From Chloroflexota bacterium (GTDB lineage Bacteria; Chloroflexota; Anaerolineae; Anaerolineales; Villigracilaceae), in NCBI GenBank assembly GCA_016235445.1, contig JACRLB010000052.1:1-64000 (forward strand): 64,000 nucleotides of DNA. The letters run 5' to 3'. Made by a program: the position numbers and the translations under genes. Of the stretch, positions 1 to 7,037 are shown one piece after another; the first letter of the stretch is position 1, and every line of letters begins with the position of its first letter. The notes beneath the pieces were generated by a model that was given only the letters and a program-made list of their open reading frames with translations, was not told the DNA's origin and made no database searches.

Positions 1-74
1 AGGCGTTTCTCGGCTAATTTTTGCATCACTTCCAACCGACTGATTTCTTTTGTGCTCATATTCAACGTCTCCAT
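1..74 (-). CDS. ISNCY-like transposase, N-terminus only (cut by window edge)
   Basis: Reading leftward from ATG at 74, the frame encodes METLNMSTKEISRLEVMQKL and then AEKRL before the edge. The MSTKEISRLEVMQKLAEK type of start is familiar from ISNCY-family transposases, which begin with a helix-turn-helix and continue into an integrase-type catalytic core. A strong GGAGG ribosome-binding site lies 7 bases before the ATG, which favours this start over the second in-frame ATG at 59. The neighbouring terminal repeats at 91-134 fit an IS end. Only 24 residues are visible, so whether the element is intact cannot be judged. The family call rests on recognition of the N-terminus and the repeats. Confidence 0.6.
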   Translation of the reverse strand, partial: METLNMSTKEISRLEVMQKLAEKR

Positions 75-90
75 TTCGCGTCCTCCGAAG

Positions 91-134
91 GGGACATTTT
101 AACTTTGGCGAAAAGTGACATTTCTACTTTGGGC
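91..134. mobile_element. Subterminal/terminal repeats of the ISNCY-like element
   Basis: Two imperfect direct repeats, GGGACATTTTAACTTTGGCG at 91-110 and GTGACATTTCTACTTTGGGC at 115-134, sit just upstream of the transposase start. Repeats of the GACATTTCTACTTTGG type mark the ends of this IS group. The exact outer boundary is not visible because the other end is outside the window; further GACAT words continue to about 190. Confidence 0.5.
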
Positions 135-225
135 TAACAAATTGAATTTAGCCTATTGACATCCAATTTATTCTGTGACATACTTTCGACATCGTTCGGG
201 GGCAAACAAATTAAACCGCCATCCT

Positions 226-352
226 ATAGAAAGGAGGAGGTGATGTCTCTCATGGATAGTAGCATTAAACCCAGCGCTGTGGCATCCCTCCTCAAGATTT
301 AGAAGGAAGCCACAGCGCCCCACGAATGCCATCCGCAAGGATGGCATTCTGG
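226..352 (+). other. Structured locus with 16-codon ORF and three hairpins
   Basis: A strong Shine-Dalgarno tract (AAGGAGGAGG, 231-240) precedes an ATG at 252 that opens a 16-codon ORF ending in TAG at 300-302 (MDSSIKPSAVASLLKI). A second in-frame ATG at 243 is too close to the SD to be likely. The SD core GAGGAGG (234-240) is complementary to CCTCCTC (287-293) inside the ORF. GCGCTGTGGC (274-283) pairs perfectly with GCCACAGCGC (309-318). GAATGCCATCC (324-334) pairs perfectly with GGATGGCATTC (339-349) around a GCAA tetraloop, followed by TGGTTT. This resembles a leader peptide with alternative structures or a small RNA with a terminator. No plus-strand gene follows closely, so an independent small RNA or peptide is as likely as a leader. 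Function unknown. Confidence 0.45.
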
Positions 353-353
353 T

Positions 354-466
354 TTAACTCACTTTCGCTCCCTCACCCTAGCCCTCTCCCGAAGGGAGAG
401 GGGACTCCATTCCCCTTCGGGGGAAGGGTTGGGGATGAGGGACAGAAACCGTGTAAGATGAGTTAA
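354..466. repeat. Palindromic element family D, copy 1
   Basis: A roughly 113-bp element bounded by TTAACTCACTTTCG on the left and CGTGTAAGATGAGTTAA on the right. The core, CCCTCACCCTAGCCCTCTCCC...GAAGG...GGGGATGAGGG, folds into C-rich/G-rich hairpins. The same unit recurs near 819-893, 22803-22950, 38182-38250 and 58535-58645. It has the form of a miniature inverted-repeat element. Its right end supplies the TAA stop of the rhodanese gene. Confidence 0.7.
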
Positions 467-807
467 TAAAATCCAACAGAAGAATCGACCTTGCGGGCAT
501 ACTCGTCAATTCCCCCGCGCACATTGACCACATTTTTATAACCCTGCTGTGCCAGCCACATGGTCACCTGCACACTGCGGCTTCCGTGATGACACATCAC
601 ATAGACGGGGATTTCCTGCGAGCGGACGGTTTCTGACAAAGCGGCTGGTCCCTCACCCGCAAGGCGGCTCATTGGTGTGACCTCGAGCCTGCTGTCTTCG
701 ATTTTGGCATTCTCCAACTCTGACAGTTCGCGCACATCCAGCAGGATGAATTTTTCTTCTGACTTTAGTTTTTCACCGAGTTCGGTGACTGTGATTTCTG
801 GGAACAT
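463..807 (-). CDS. Rhodanese-like domain protein
   Basis: A 114-residue single-domain rhodanese. The active-site loop CHHGSR, with cysteine about 24 residues after the middle of the domain and the arginine closing a C-x4-R loop, is the sulfur- or phosphate-binding cradle of the family. The N-terminal LLDVRE and C-terminal VRGGIDEYA motifs are also typical. Such proteins accept a sulfane sulfur on the cysteine and pass it to acceptors. The start at ATG 807 (MFPEIT) follows AAAGGAA; an upstream GTG at 825 would add six residues but lies in the repeat. The gene is downstream of glgP on the same strand, separated by a family D repeat, so co-transcription is uncertain. The stop codon lies in the family D element at 354-466. 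Confidence 0.85.
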   Translation of the reverse strand: MFPEITVTELGEKLKSEEKFILLDVRELSELENAKIEDSRLEVTPMSRLAGEGPAALSETVRSQEIPVYVMCHHGSRSVQVTMWLAQQGYKNVVNVRGGIDEYARKVDSSVGFY

Positions 808-818
808 AGGTTTCCTTT

Positions 819-893
819 CCCTCACCCTAGCCCTCTCCCGAAGGGGGAGGGGACTCCCTTCCCCTTCGGGGGAAGGGTTGGGGATGAGGGAGA
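819..893. repeat. Palindromic element family D, core copy
   Basis: Contains CCCTCACCCTAGCCCTCTCC, GAAGGGGGAGGGGACTCC and TTCCCCTTCGGGGGAAGGG, the same core as the copy at 354-466, but without clear outer inverted repeats. It fills the gap between glgP and the rhodanese gene and can form stable hairpins. Confidence 0.65.
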
Positions 894-895
894 GT

Positions 896-3028
896 CTATT
901 TTTTTAGCGCAGGCGCGTAGAACTTCTCTACGTATTCCTTCACCATGCGGCGGGTGGAGAATTGCGGGATGCAGGTCTTCATGGTGTCTTTCATGTGGGC
1001 AATCCACTCGCGGGACATTTCCTTCGGGTCGCGGTTGTAGAACATGGGGATGATCTCATGCTCGAGCTTGTGATACAAGTCCTCGGCATCGGCGGAATCC
1101 TGAATCTCATTCGACTCGTACGGTTCATCGCGGCCAATCGACCAGCCATTATTGCCGTTGTAGGCCTCGCGCCACCAGCCGTCCAACACGGAGAAGTTGA
1201 GCACACCGTTGATGGCAGCCTTCATACCCGAGGTTCCGCTGGCTTCGTACGGGCGGCGCGGAGTGTTCATCCACACATCCACACCCTGGACGAGGTAACG
1301 GGCGAGGTTCATATCGTAATCTTCGAGGAAGACGAGGCGTCCGCCTGTCTCTGCCTTTTTGACGGTGCGATAGACTTTTTGAATAATCTGCTTGCCGGGT
1401 TCATCCGCGGGATGCGCCTTGCCAGCAAAGATGATCTGCACGGGCATGTTCGGGCGGTTGATGATTTCGAGCAGTCTGTCCACATCAGAGAGGATCAGGT
1501 TGGCGCGTTTGTAGGTGGCGAAGCGGCGCGCAAAGCCGATGGTCAACGCGTAGGGATTGATGAGCACACCAGAGGCCACAACCTGAACGGGATGAAATCC
1601 GCCGTGTGTCCAACGGTCACGGACGCGCTCGCGCAGGTAGAAAGCCAGCTTGCGTTTGAGATGCAGGCGCACGCCCCACAATTCAGGGTCGGGGATCGAG
1701 TTGATCTTTTCCATCAACGTGTGGTCGTCGAGGCTGTCGTACCAGTCTGCGCCGAGATATTTTTCGAGCAGGATGTTGAGACGGCGGGCCATCCAATTCG
1801 CGGTGTGGACTCCGTTGGTGACGTGGTCAATCGGCACATCCTTCACACTGCGATCTTCCCAGAGGAACTTCCACATATCGCGTGAGACTTCGCCGTGCAA
1901 TTCTGAAACGCCATTGCTTCCGCCAGAAAACTTTAACGCAAGAATCGGCATGGAATAGGTCTCGCCGTGCGGCTGATGGTGTTTTGCGACATCCATGAAT
2001 TCTTCGCGGGTGAGGCCAAGCTCAGGCCAGTAGGTGGCGAGGTATTTGTCCATGAGCCAGAGGGGGAATTCGTCATTGCCAGCGGGGACGGGGGTGTGCG
2101 TGGTAAAAACATTTTGTCCGAGGGTTTTTTGGGCGGCATCTGCAAAGGTGAGTCCCTTTGCCACCAGTTCACGAGCCCGCTCCAGGGTTAGGAAAGAGGC
2201 GTGGCCTTCGTTCATATGCCAGACATCGGGGGCATATCCCAACGCGCGAAGCATCCGCACGCCGCCGATGCCAAGCAAAACTTCCTGCATGATTCGGCGG
2301 TCGAGGTCAGACCAATAAAGGCGGGCAGTGAGCAGACGATCATAATCATCGTTGCCTTCGACGTTTGAATCGAGCAAGTAAAGCGGGATGCGCCCCACGC
2401 GGGTTTCCCACACTTGCACATGGATGTTGCGGTCGGGAAATTTTATTTCAATCGTAACGGGCTTGTTATTTTTTGTGACGAGCGCAACGGGCAGGTGCTC
2501 GAAAGTGAGCGGATTGTTGAGCGCTTCCTGCCAGCCGTCTTCGCTGATGCGCTGGGAAAAATATCCCTGCGCGTACATGAAGCCGACGGCGATGAGCGGC
2601 AAGCCGAGGTCGGACGATTCTTTGAGATGATCGCCAGCCAGCACGCCGAGGCCGCCCGAATAAATGGGCAGGGTTTCATGCAAGCCGAACTCCATCGAAA
2701 AATAGGCAATCGGGTTTTTTAATTCAGGATGCGCTTTTTGCGACCACGATTCTTTTTTGAAATACGAATCGAATTTTTCAAAGAGCGAATCATACAGCGC
2801 GAGATAATCCTTGTCCTTCGCGGCCTGATTCAAGCGCGCGCGCCCGATCTCTTGCAAGAGACGAATCGGGTTATGGCCGATGCGTTCCCACAAGTCATAA
2901 TCGAGTCGGCCAAAGAGACGGACGGCTTCGGGTTGCCATGTCCACCACAAGTTTGTGGCAAGCTCACCCAGGCGGGCAACGCGCTTGGGAAGATCAAATT
3001 TTTGAGAGGGAGAAGTTAAGAATTCCAT
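896..3028 (-). CDS. glgP: Alpha-glucan phosphorylase (GT35)
   Basis: A 710-residue cytoplasmic enzyme that removes glucose units from alpha-1,4-glucans with phosphate, releasing glucose-1-phosphate. It has the N-terminal DUF3417 region (RVARLGELATNLWWTWQPEA) of the short bacterial/archaeal alpha-glucan phosphorylase group, then the GT35 body with YFSMEFGLHETLPIYSGGLG. The pyridoxal-phosphate site is EASGTSGMKAAING, with the lysine near residue 603. The chosen start, ATG 3028 (MEFLTSPSQK), matches the usual beginning. A longer frame to 3148 exists, but its first 40 residues are encoded by the repetitive tract at 3053-3120 and are not protein-like. The gene diverges from lutA with about 105 bases between starts. 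No other glycogen gene is adjacent. Confidence 0.92.
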   Translation of the reverse strand: MEFLTSPSQKFDLPKRVARLGELATNLWWTWQPEAVRLFGRLDYDLWERIGHNPIRLLQEIGRARLNQAAKDKDYLALYDSLFEKFDSYFKKESWSQKAHPELKNPIAYFSMEFGLHETLPIYSGGLGVLAGDHLKESSDLGLPLIAVGFMYAQGYFSQRISEDGWQEALNNPLTFEHLPVALVTKNNKPVTIEIKFPDRNIHVQVWETRVGRIPLYLLDSNVEGNDDYDRLLTARLYWSDLDRRIMQEVLLGIGGVRMLRALGYAPDVWHMNEGHASFLTLERARELVAKGLTFADAAQKTLGQNVFTTHTPVPAGNDEFPLWLMDKYLATYWPELGLTREEFMDVAKHHQPHGETYSMPILALKFSGGSNGVSELHGEVSRDMWKFLWEDRSVKDVPIDHVTNGVHTANWMARRLNILLEKYLGADWYDSLDDHTLMEKINSIPDPELWGVRLHLKRKLAFYLRERVRDRWTHGGFHPVQVVASGVLINPYALTIGFARRFATYKRANLILSDVDRLLEIINRPNMPVQIIFAGKAHPADEPGKQIIQKVYRTVKKAETGGRLVFLEDYDMNLARYLVQGVDVWMNTPRRPYEASGTSGMKAAINGVLNFSVLDGWWREAYNGNNGWSIGRDEPYESNEIQDSADAEDLYHKLEHEIIPMFYNRDPKEMSREWIAHMKDTMKTCIPQFSTRRMVKEYVEKFYAPALKK

Positions 3029-3052
3029 AGCGGCGAATGATACCGTAAAAAC

Positions 3053-3120
3053 GGGGAATCGGGATTTGGGAATCGGGGAATGGGAAATGCAGAATGCGGA
3101 ATGCAGAATGCGGAATGGGA
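3053..3120. repeat. Short heptamer/octamer-type tandem repeats between divergent genes
   Basis: Tandem degenerate words such as GGGAATC, GGGAATG and GCAGAATGCGGAATG repeat through this tract. It resembles the short tandemly repeated repetitive sequences described from cyanobacteria. It occupies most of the glgP-lutA divergent promoter region. Confidence 0.6.
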
Positions 3121-3133
3121 TTAAAATGGACTC

Positions 3134-3880
3134 ATGACCATCGTCCAACTCTTCATCACCTGCCTGACCGATTCATTCTTCCCGCAAACTGGTGAAGCCG
3201 TCGTGGACATTCTCCACCGCCTCGGCATTGACGTGGACTTCGCCCGCGATCAAACCTGCTGTGGACAACCGCAATTCAACGCAGGCCTCCGCAGGGATGC
3301 GCGCGCGATTGCGGAACACACCATCAAAGTCTTTGAGAATGCCAAAGGGGATATCGTCACTCCCTCTGGTTCATGCGCTCATCATTTCAGGCACAATTAC
3401 CTGGAACTATTTGAAGGGGATGCAGTCTGGCTTCCACGCGCAAAAGCGCTTTCCGAAAGAGTCTTTGAATTCACCGAATACCTCGTGGACAAACTCAACG
3501 TCACTGACGTTGGCGCAACATGGGACGGCCTGCTCACCTACCACCCGTCCTGCCACGCCCTGCGCGGAATCAACGTGGATAGACAGCCGCGTGCCTTGCT
3601 GGCAAATGTCCACGGCGCGACCCTCGTGGAATTGCCCAATGCCGAAGAATGCTGTGGCTTCGGCGGCGTGATGTCCATCGAACACCCTGAATTATCCGCA
3701 GAATGGCTCAAGCGAAAAATCTCCAATCTCGAATCTACCCACCCTTCGACAAACTCAGGGCAAGCTCCCACCCTGGTTGTCACCGATGCAGGCTGTCTCA
3801 TGCACATTGCAGGCGGGTTGCATAGATTAGGCAAAAGGCAAAAAGTTGTGCATATCGCGGAAGTGTTGGCGAGGCAGTAA
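3134..3880 (+). CDS. lutA: LutA-like (Fe-S)-binding cysteine-rich protein
   Basis: A 248-residue protein with two CCG domains, visible as TCCGQPQFNAG near residue 42 and ECCGFGGVMS near residue 175, which bind Fe-S clusters in LutA, GlpC and heterodisulfide reductase relatives. In the Lut system LutA, LutB and LutC together oxidise L-lactate to pyruvate. The next gene, 59 bases downstream, encodes fused LutB and LutC, so the whole system is present as two polypeptides. The start at ATG 3134 gives the expected N-terminus (VQLFITCLTDSFFPQTGEA), though its SD is weak. An odd proline/serine-rich linker (HPSTNSGQAP) near residues 203-212 is encoded by a dispersed repeat at 3742-3767 inserted in frame between helices. 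Confidence 0.88.
   Translation: MTIVQLFITCLTDSFFPQTGEAVVDILHRLGIDVDFARDQTCCGQPQFNAGLRRDARAIAEHTIKVFENAKGDIVTPSGSCAHHFRHNYLELFEGDAVWLPRAKALSERVFEFTEYLVDKLNVTDVGATWDGLLTYHPSCHALRGINVDRQPRALLANVHGATLVELPNAEECCGFGGVMSIEHPELSAEWLKRKISNLESTHPSTNSGQAPTLVVTDAGCLMHIAGGLHRLGKRQKVVHIAEVLARQ
3742..3767. repeat. REP-like repeat inserted in frame in lutA
   Basis: CCCTTCGACAAACTCAGGG followed by CAAGCTCCC matches the dispersed CCTTCGAC...CTCAGGGC repeat also found at 4780-4800, 4857-4878, 6002-6019 and 49348-49369. Here it is translated without breaking the frame. Confidence 0.65.
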
Positions 3881-3939
3881 TCAGTAATCAGTTATCAGTT
3901 CTGCCTTGTTTACTTGTTTACTTTTTAAGGCTTGAATCC

Positions 3940-5982
3940 ATGACCAATACATTCCGTTCCAGAATCCGCGAATCCATCAATAACGAAACCCTTCAAACTG
4001 CATTGGACAACAACACCGAGCGCCGCCTGAAAGGACGCGCCGCGGCATTTGAGTCCATCCCCGATTGGCGCGAGAGACGCCAGCGCGCTCACAAAGTCCG
4101 CGCAGATGTGATCGAACACCTCGATGAATACCTCGCGCAGTTCATTGCGAAGAATGAAGAGAACGGAGTGATTGTCCACCGCGCGAAGGATGCAGACGAA
4201 GCCGTAAAAATTGTTTTGGGTATTGCAAAGTCAATTACCAATCACCAATCACCAATTACCAAACCCCTGATCGCCAAATCCAAAAGCATGGTCTCGGAAG
4301 AAATCGAACTCAACCACGCTCTCGAAAAAGAAGGCATTCAAGTCGTCGAAACCGACCTCGGCGAATACATCGTTCAGCTTCGGCATGAAAGACCCAGTCA
4401 CATCATCACCCCCGCGGCGCATCTTCGCAAAGAACAAGTTGCGGAACTCTTTCATGAAAAACTTGGCATCCCCTACACCACCGACATCCCCACGCTCACC
4501 GCCACCGCCCGTAAAGTTTTGCGCGAAGTCTTTCTCACCGCCGATATCGGCTTTAGCGGAGTCAACTTTGGCGTAGCAGAAACGGGCTCCGTTTGCATCA
4601 TCACCAACGAAGGCAACGGACGCATGGTCACCACCATTCCACCCGTCCACATTGCGCTGATGGGCATGGAACGCCTCGTCCCTAACCTCGATGATCTCTC
4701 GCTCATGCTTTCACTTCTCCCGCGTTCGGCAACGGGACAAAAGCTCACGGTCTACACCCAACTATTAAATAAGCCACTCCCTTCGACTACGCTCAGGGCG
4801 AATCAAACCCGCCACCTCATCATCCTCGATAACGGACGCTCGCGCCTGCGAAATCCTGCCCTGAGCAGCGTCGAAGGGTCACCGCTCAAAGAATCGCTCT
4901 ATTGCATTCGATGCGGCGCGTGCCTCAACGCCTGTCCCGTCTTTCGCGAACTCAGCGGCCACGCCTACATCGGCAAAGACAAATCCATTGCGCCGTATCC
5001 TGGCCCCATCGGCTCCATCATTTCGCCTGGCTTGCTTGGCGAAAATTTTGTCCACCTTGCGCAGGCATCGTCCCTGTGCGGCGCGTGCAAAGATGTCTGT
5101 CCCGTGGATATTGACCTGCCGAAATTATTGACAAGAGTGAGGGCGGGTCAAGCAACGGAAGAAAGAGGAAAGAAGAAAGAAGGAGCAGGACTTTCACCTG
5201 TCACCAAATTATTTTTGCAGATGTACACCCGCCTCGCCACTCACCCGAAGCTGTATGCGTTCTCCCAAAAATTCGCCTCGCTGACGTCTTCTCTCCTCTC
5301 CCCCCGCTCGCAATGGATGCGCCTGCCTGCGTTCACGGGCTGGGGATACAGCAAAGATTTGCCGCGGTTTGCAGGCAAGCCATTTCGGGAAAGGTGGAAA
5401 AGTAAGCAGGCAGTCATGTATACAGGCATACAAGTAGACACGTATAAAAGTAAACAGGTAAGCACGGATGCAGATAAATCTGGTCTGATACCCGTCTCAC
5501 CCGTTTCCATGTTTACAACAGAACTCAGCGCGCTTTCAGGCCATGTCTACCAAACCCACTACCCCATGCAGGATATTATCGAATTCCTGAAATTACGCGG
5601 CTTCAACAAAATCATGCTTGAGCCAAACACATTGGACGAAGCTCTCCTGCGAGAAGCAAACATAGCCTTCACCCACGAGCCAGACCCTGAAATCCTCGTC
5701 GGGGTGACGAATGCCATTTGCGGGCTGGCAGATACCGGGTCCGTATTGGAAGCGGACGGGGCGCTGCACGCGTCGCTTCTGCCCGAAATCCACATCGCGG
5801 TTTTAAAATCCAAAGATATTCTTCCATCACTATCCGATGCAATGGATTTGGTGAAAGATAAAAGATCGGCAGTCTTCATCAGCGGCCCATCGCGCACGGC
5901 AGATATCGAGATGACGCTCACCATCGGCGTGCATGGCCCGAAGGAAATTCATGTGTTCGTTGACGTTTCAATATCGCGGTGA
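3940..5982 (+). CDS. lutB-lutC fusion: Fused LutB-LutC lactate utilisation protein
   Basis: A 680-residue protein. Residues about 1-480 match LutB: an N-terminal LUD domain with GFSGVNFGVAETGSVCI, then a ferredoxin-like region with CIRCGACLNACPVF starting at Cys322 and CGACKDVCPVDIDLPKLL. LutB normally ends near residue 470. Residues about 535-680 match LutC, a second LUD domain with LADTGSVLEADG and the terminal GPSRTADIEMTLTIGVHGPKE motif. The two halves are joined by a variable linker. Fusion partners act in the same lactate oxidation complex, so the fusion is functionally sensible. Several linker peptides are encoded by repeats: SITNHQSPITKP (4231-4261), STTLRAN and ALSSVEGS (4780-4878), and a stretch near residues 488-508 (5401-5466). 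The frame is open throughout. The start at ATG 3940 has a modest AAGG upstream. Confidence 0.88.
   Translation: MTNTFRSRIRESINNETLQTALDNNTERRLKGRAAAFESIPDWRERRQRAHKVRADVIEHLDEYLAQFIAKNEENGVIVHRAKDADEAVKIVLGIAKSITNHQSPITKPLIAKSKSMVSEEIELNHALEKEGIQVVETDLGEYIVQLRHERPSHIITPAAHLRKEQVAELFHEKLGIPYTTDIPTLTATARKVLREVFLTADIGFSGVNFGVAETGSVCIITNEGNGRMVTTIPPVHIALMGMERLVPNLDDLSLMLSLLPRSATGQKLTVYTQLLNKPLPSTTLRANQTRHLIILDNGRSRLRNPALSSVEGSPLKESLYCIRCGACLNACPVFRELSGHAYIGKDKSIAPYPGPIGSIISPGLLGENFVHLAQASSLCGACKDVCPVDIDLPKLLTRVRAGQATEERGKKKEGAGLSPVTKLFLQMYTRLATHPKLYAFSQKFASLTSSLLSPRSQWMRLPAFTGWGYSKDLPRFAGKPFRERWKSKQAVMYTGIQVDTYKSKQVSTDADKSGLIPVSPVSMFTTELSALSGHVYQTHYPMQDIIEFLKLRGFNKIMLEPNTLDEALLREANIAFTHEPDPEILVGVTNAICGLADTGSVLEADGALHASLLPEIHIAVLKSKDILPSLSDAMDLVKDKRSAVFISGPSRTADIEMTLTIGVHGPKEIHVFVDVSISR
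4231..4261. repeat. AATTACC/AATCACC heptamer repeat inside lutB
   Basis: TCAATTACCAATCACCAATC followed by ACCAATTACC is four heptamers in a row. It is translated as SITNHQSPIT within the LUD part of LutB. The same words occur at 12531, 15952, 16962 and 18035, mostly on the opposite strand. Confidence 0.7.
4780..4878. repeat. Pair of inverted REP-like repeats inside lutB
   Basis: CCCTTCGACTACGCTCAGGGC at the left and GCCCTGAGCAGCGTCGAAGGG at the right are inverted copies of one dispersed palindromic repeat. They bracket about 55 bases that encode NQTRHLIILDNGRSRLRN of LutB. Both copies are translated in frame. Confidence 0.7.
5401..5466. repeat. GTAAACAG-type tandem repeats in the LutB-LutC linker
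   Basis: Words such as AGTAAGCAGGCA, ATACAAGTAGACACG and AGTAAACAGGTAAGCACG repeat with a 7-8 base step. The same family occurs at about 3905-3932 and 29815-29840. It encodes the non-conserved linker between the LutB and LutC halves. Confidence 0.6.
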
Positions 5983-6025
5983 TACAATCTCGCCCGCTCA
6001 CACTTCGACTACGCTCAGTGTAAAC

Positions 6026-6098
6026 GCCCCCATCGTCTAGTGGCCCAGGACGAAGCCCTCTCAAGGCTTAAACCGGGATTCGAATTCCCGTGGGGGCA
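6026..6098 (+). tRNA. tRNA-Glu (anticodon CTC)
   Basis: A 73-base cloverleaf. The acceptor GCCCCCA pairs with TGGGGGC and has discriminator A at 6098. The D arm lies in TCGTCTAGTGGCCCAGGACG. The anticodon stem AAGCC/GGCTT encloses the loop CTCTCAA with anticodon CTC. The T arm is CGGGA-TTCGAAT-TCCCG. CCA is not encoded. The GCCCCCATCGTCTAGTGG start is typical of bacterial tRNA-Glu; this one reads GAG. Confidence 0.93.
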
Positions 6099-6146
6099 CT
6101 TCTCAGCTTCGCGCACAAGTCCCCACTCACACCATCGAGGTACGCG

Positions 6147-6185
6147 AGGCTTAAACCGGGATTCGAATTCCCGTGGGGGCACTTC
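6147..6185 (+). repeat. Duplicated 3' half of the tRNA-Glu gene
   Basis: Thirty-nine bases (6147-6185) repeat exactly the segment 6064-6102, which spans the tRNA anticodon-stem 3' strand, T arm, acceptor 3' strand and a few bases beyond. The copy cannot fold as a tRNA because the 5' half is missing. Duplicated tRNA 3' ends are the classic footprint of tyrosine-recombinase attachment sites, but only 44 bases separate the copies, so no element remains between them. Confidence 0.75.
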
Positions 6186-6186
6186 A

Positions 6187-6220
6187 AGTGACAGTCACCT
6201 TTAAGGCGACTGTCGCTTTT
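6187..6220 (+). terminator. Hairpin plus T-run after tRNA-Glu
   Basis: AGTGACAGTC (6187-6196) pairs with GACTGTCGCT (6208-6217) with one wobble, followed by TTTTATT. It is placed to end plus-strand transcription from the tRNA and lies 3' of coaX on the other strand. Confidence 0.6.
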
Positions 6221-6261
6221 ATTACTTTCGATTGGAACGAATGCGCGGGGTTTATGAGCGT

Positions 6262-7029
6262 TTATTTTGGATTAAGTTCCCAGATCATCCGCAAGCCATC
6301 CAACGTCAGCCAGGGGGCGATGATGTCGATCACCTTTGTCTCTTTGGCGACAACTTCTGCCAGCCCGCCCGTGGCGATGACTTTCATATCGCCTCCCAGT
6401 TCGGACCTGAATCTTGCCACCATTCCCTCGACCATGCTCACGTACCCAAACAGCAGACCCGATTGCATCGCGTGGACAGTGTTCCGCCCAATGACGGAAG
6501 GCGGCACTTGCAAGTCAATGCGCGGGAGTTTTGCGGCGCGGGTGTAAAGCGCCTCGGCGGCAAGGTTGATGCCCGCCGTGATCGCGCCGCCGAGATATTC
6601 GCCATCTTTTGTAAGAGCGTTGAAAGTTGTCGCTGTGCCAAAGTCCACCACGCAGGCGGGGCCGCCATAAAATTTCATCACCGCCACCGCATCGCAGACG
6701 CGGTCAGCGCCCACAGCGCGCGGGTCTTCGTAGCGGATTTTGATTCCCGTTTTGATGCCCGCATCCACGACCAATGGCTCCTGCTTAAGGTATTCGCGGC
6801 AGGCGTGAATGACTCGCCCCGTCAACGGCGGCACAACGGACGCAAGCGAAATGCCCTCAAGCTCGTTTAAGGTCTTGCCCGCATTTTGCAGGAGACCTAA
6901 AAACTGCAAGCCGTATTCATCGGGCATACGGTTATGGTCCGTGGCGAGACGCCAGTGCGCGCCGAGTTTATCGCCTTCGTAGAGGCCGAGGGTGAGGTTG
7001 GTGTTGCCAATGTCAATGGTGAGGAGCAT
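6262..7029 (-). CDS. coaX: Type III pantothenate kinase
   Basis: A 255-residue ASKHA-fold kinase that phosphorylates pantothenate in the first step of coenzyme A synthesis. The phosphate-binding motif DIGNTNLTLGLY is at residues 6-17. GADRVCDAVAV, VVDFGTATTFN and GGAITAGINL are the further conserved CoaX motifs. Length is normal for the family. The start at ATG 7029 lies 8 bases after the stop of the upstream nucleotidyltransferase-like gene, so the two are probably co-transcribed. panB and panE, the earlier steps of the pathway, are found at 52892-54789. Confidence 0.93.
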   Translation of the reverse strand: MLLTIDIGNTNLTLGLYEGDKLGAHWRLATDHNRMPDEYGLQFLGLLQNAGKTLNELEGISLASVVPPLTGRVIHACREYLKQEPLVVDAGIKTGIKIRYEDPRAVGADRVCDAVAVMKFYGGPACVVDFGTATTFNALTKDGEYLGGAITAGINLAAEALYTRAAKLPRIDLQVPPSVIGRNTVHAMQSGLLFGYVSMVEGMVARFRSELGGDMKVIATGGLAEVVAKETKVIDIIAPWLTLDGLRMIWELNPK

Positions 7030-7037
7030 GAGCGGGA

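Noticed and set aside
962-1885. A 307-codon plus-strand open frame inside glgP
   Set aside because: It is antisense to a fully conserved phosphorylase and its product has no recognisable motif; high GC at third positions opens such frames.
6147-6185. Second tRNA gene
   Set aside because: Only the 3' half is repeated; there is no D arm or 5' acceptor strand.
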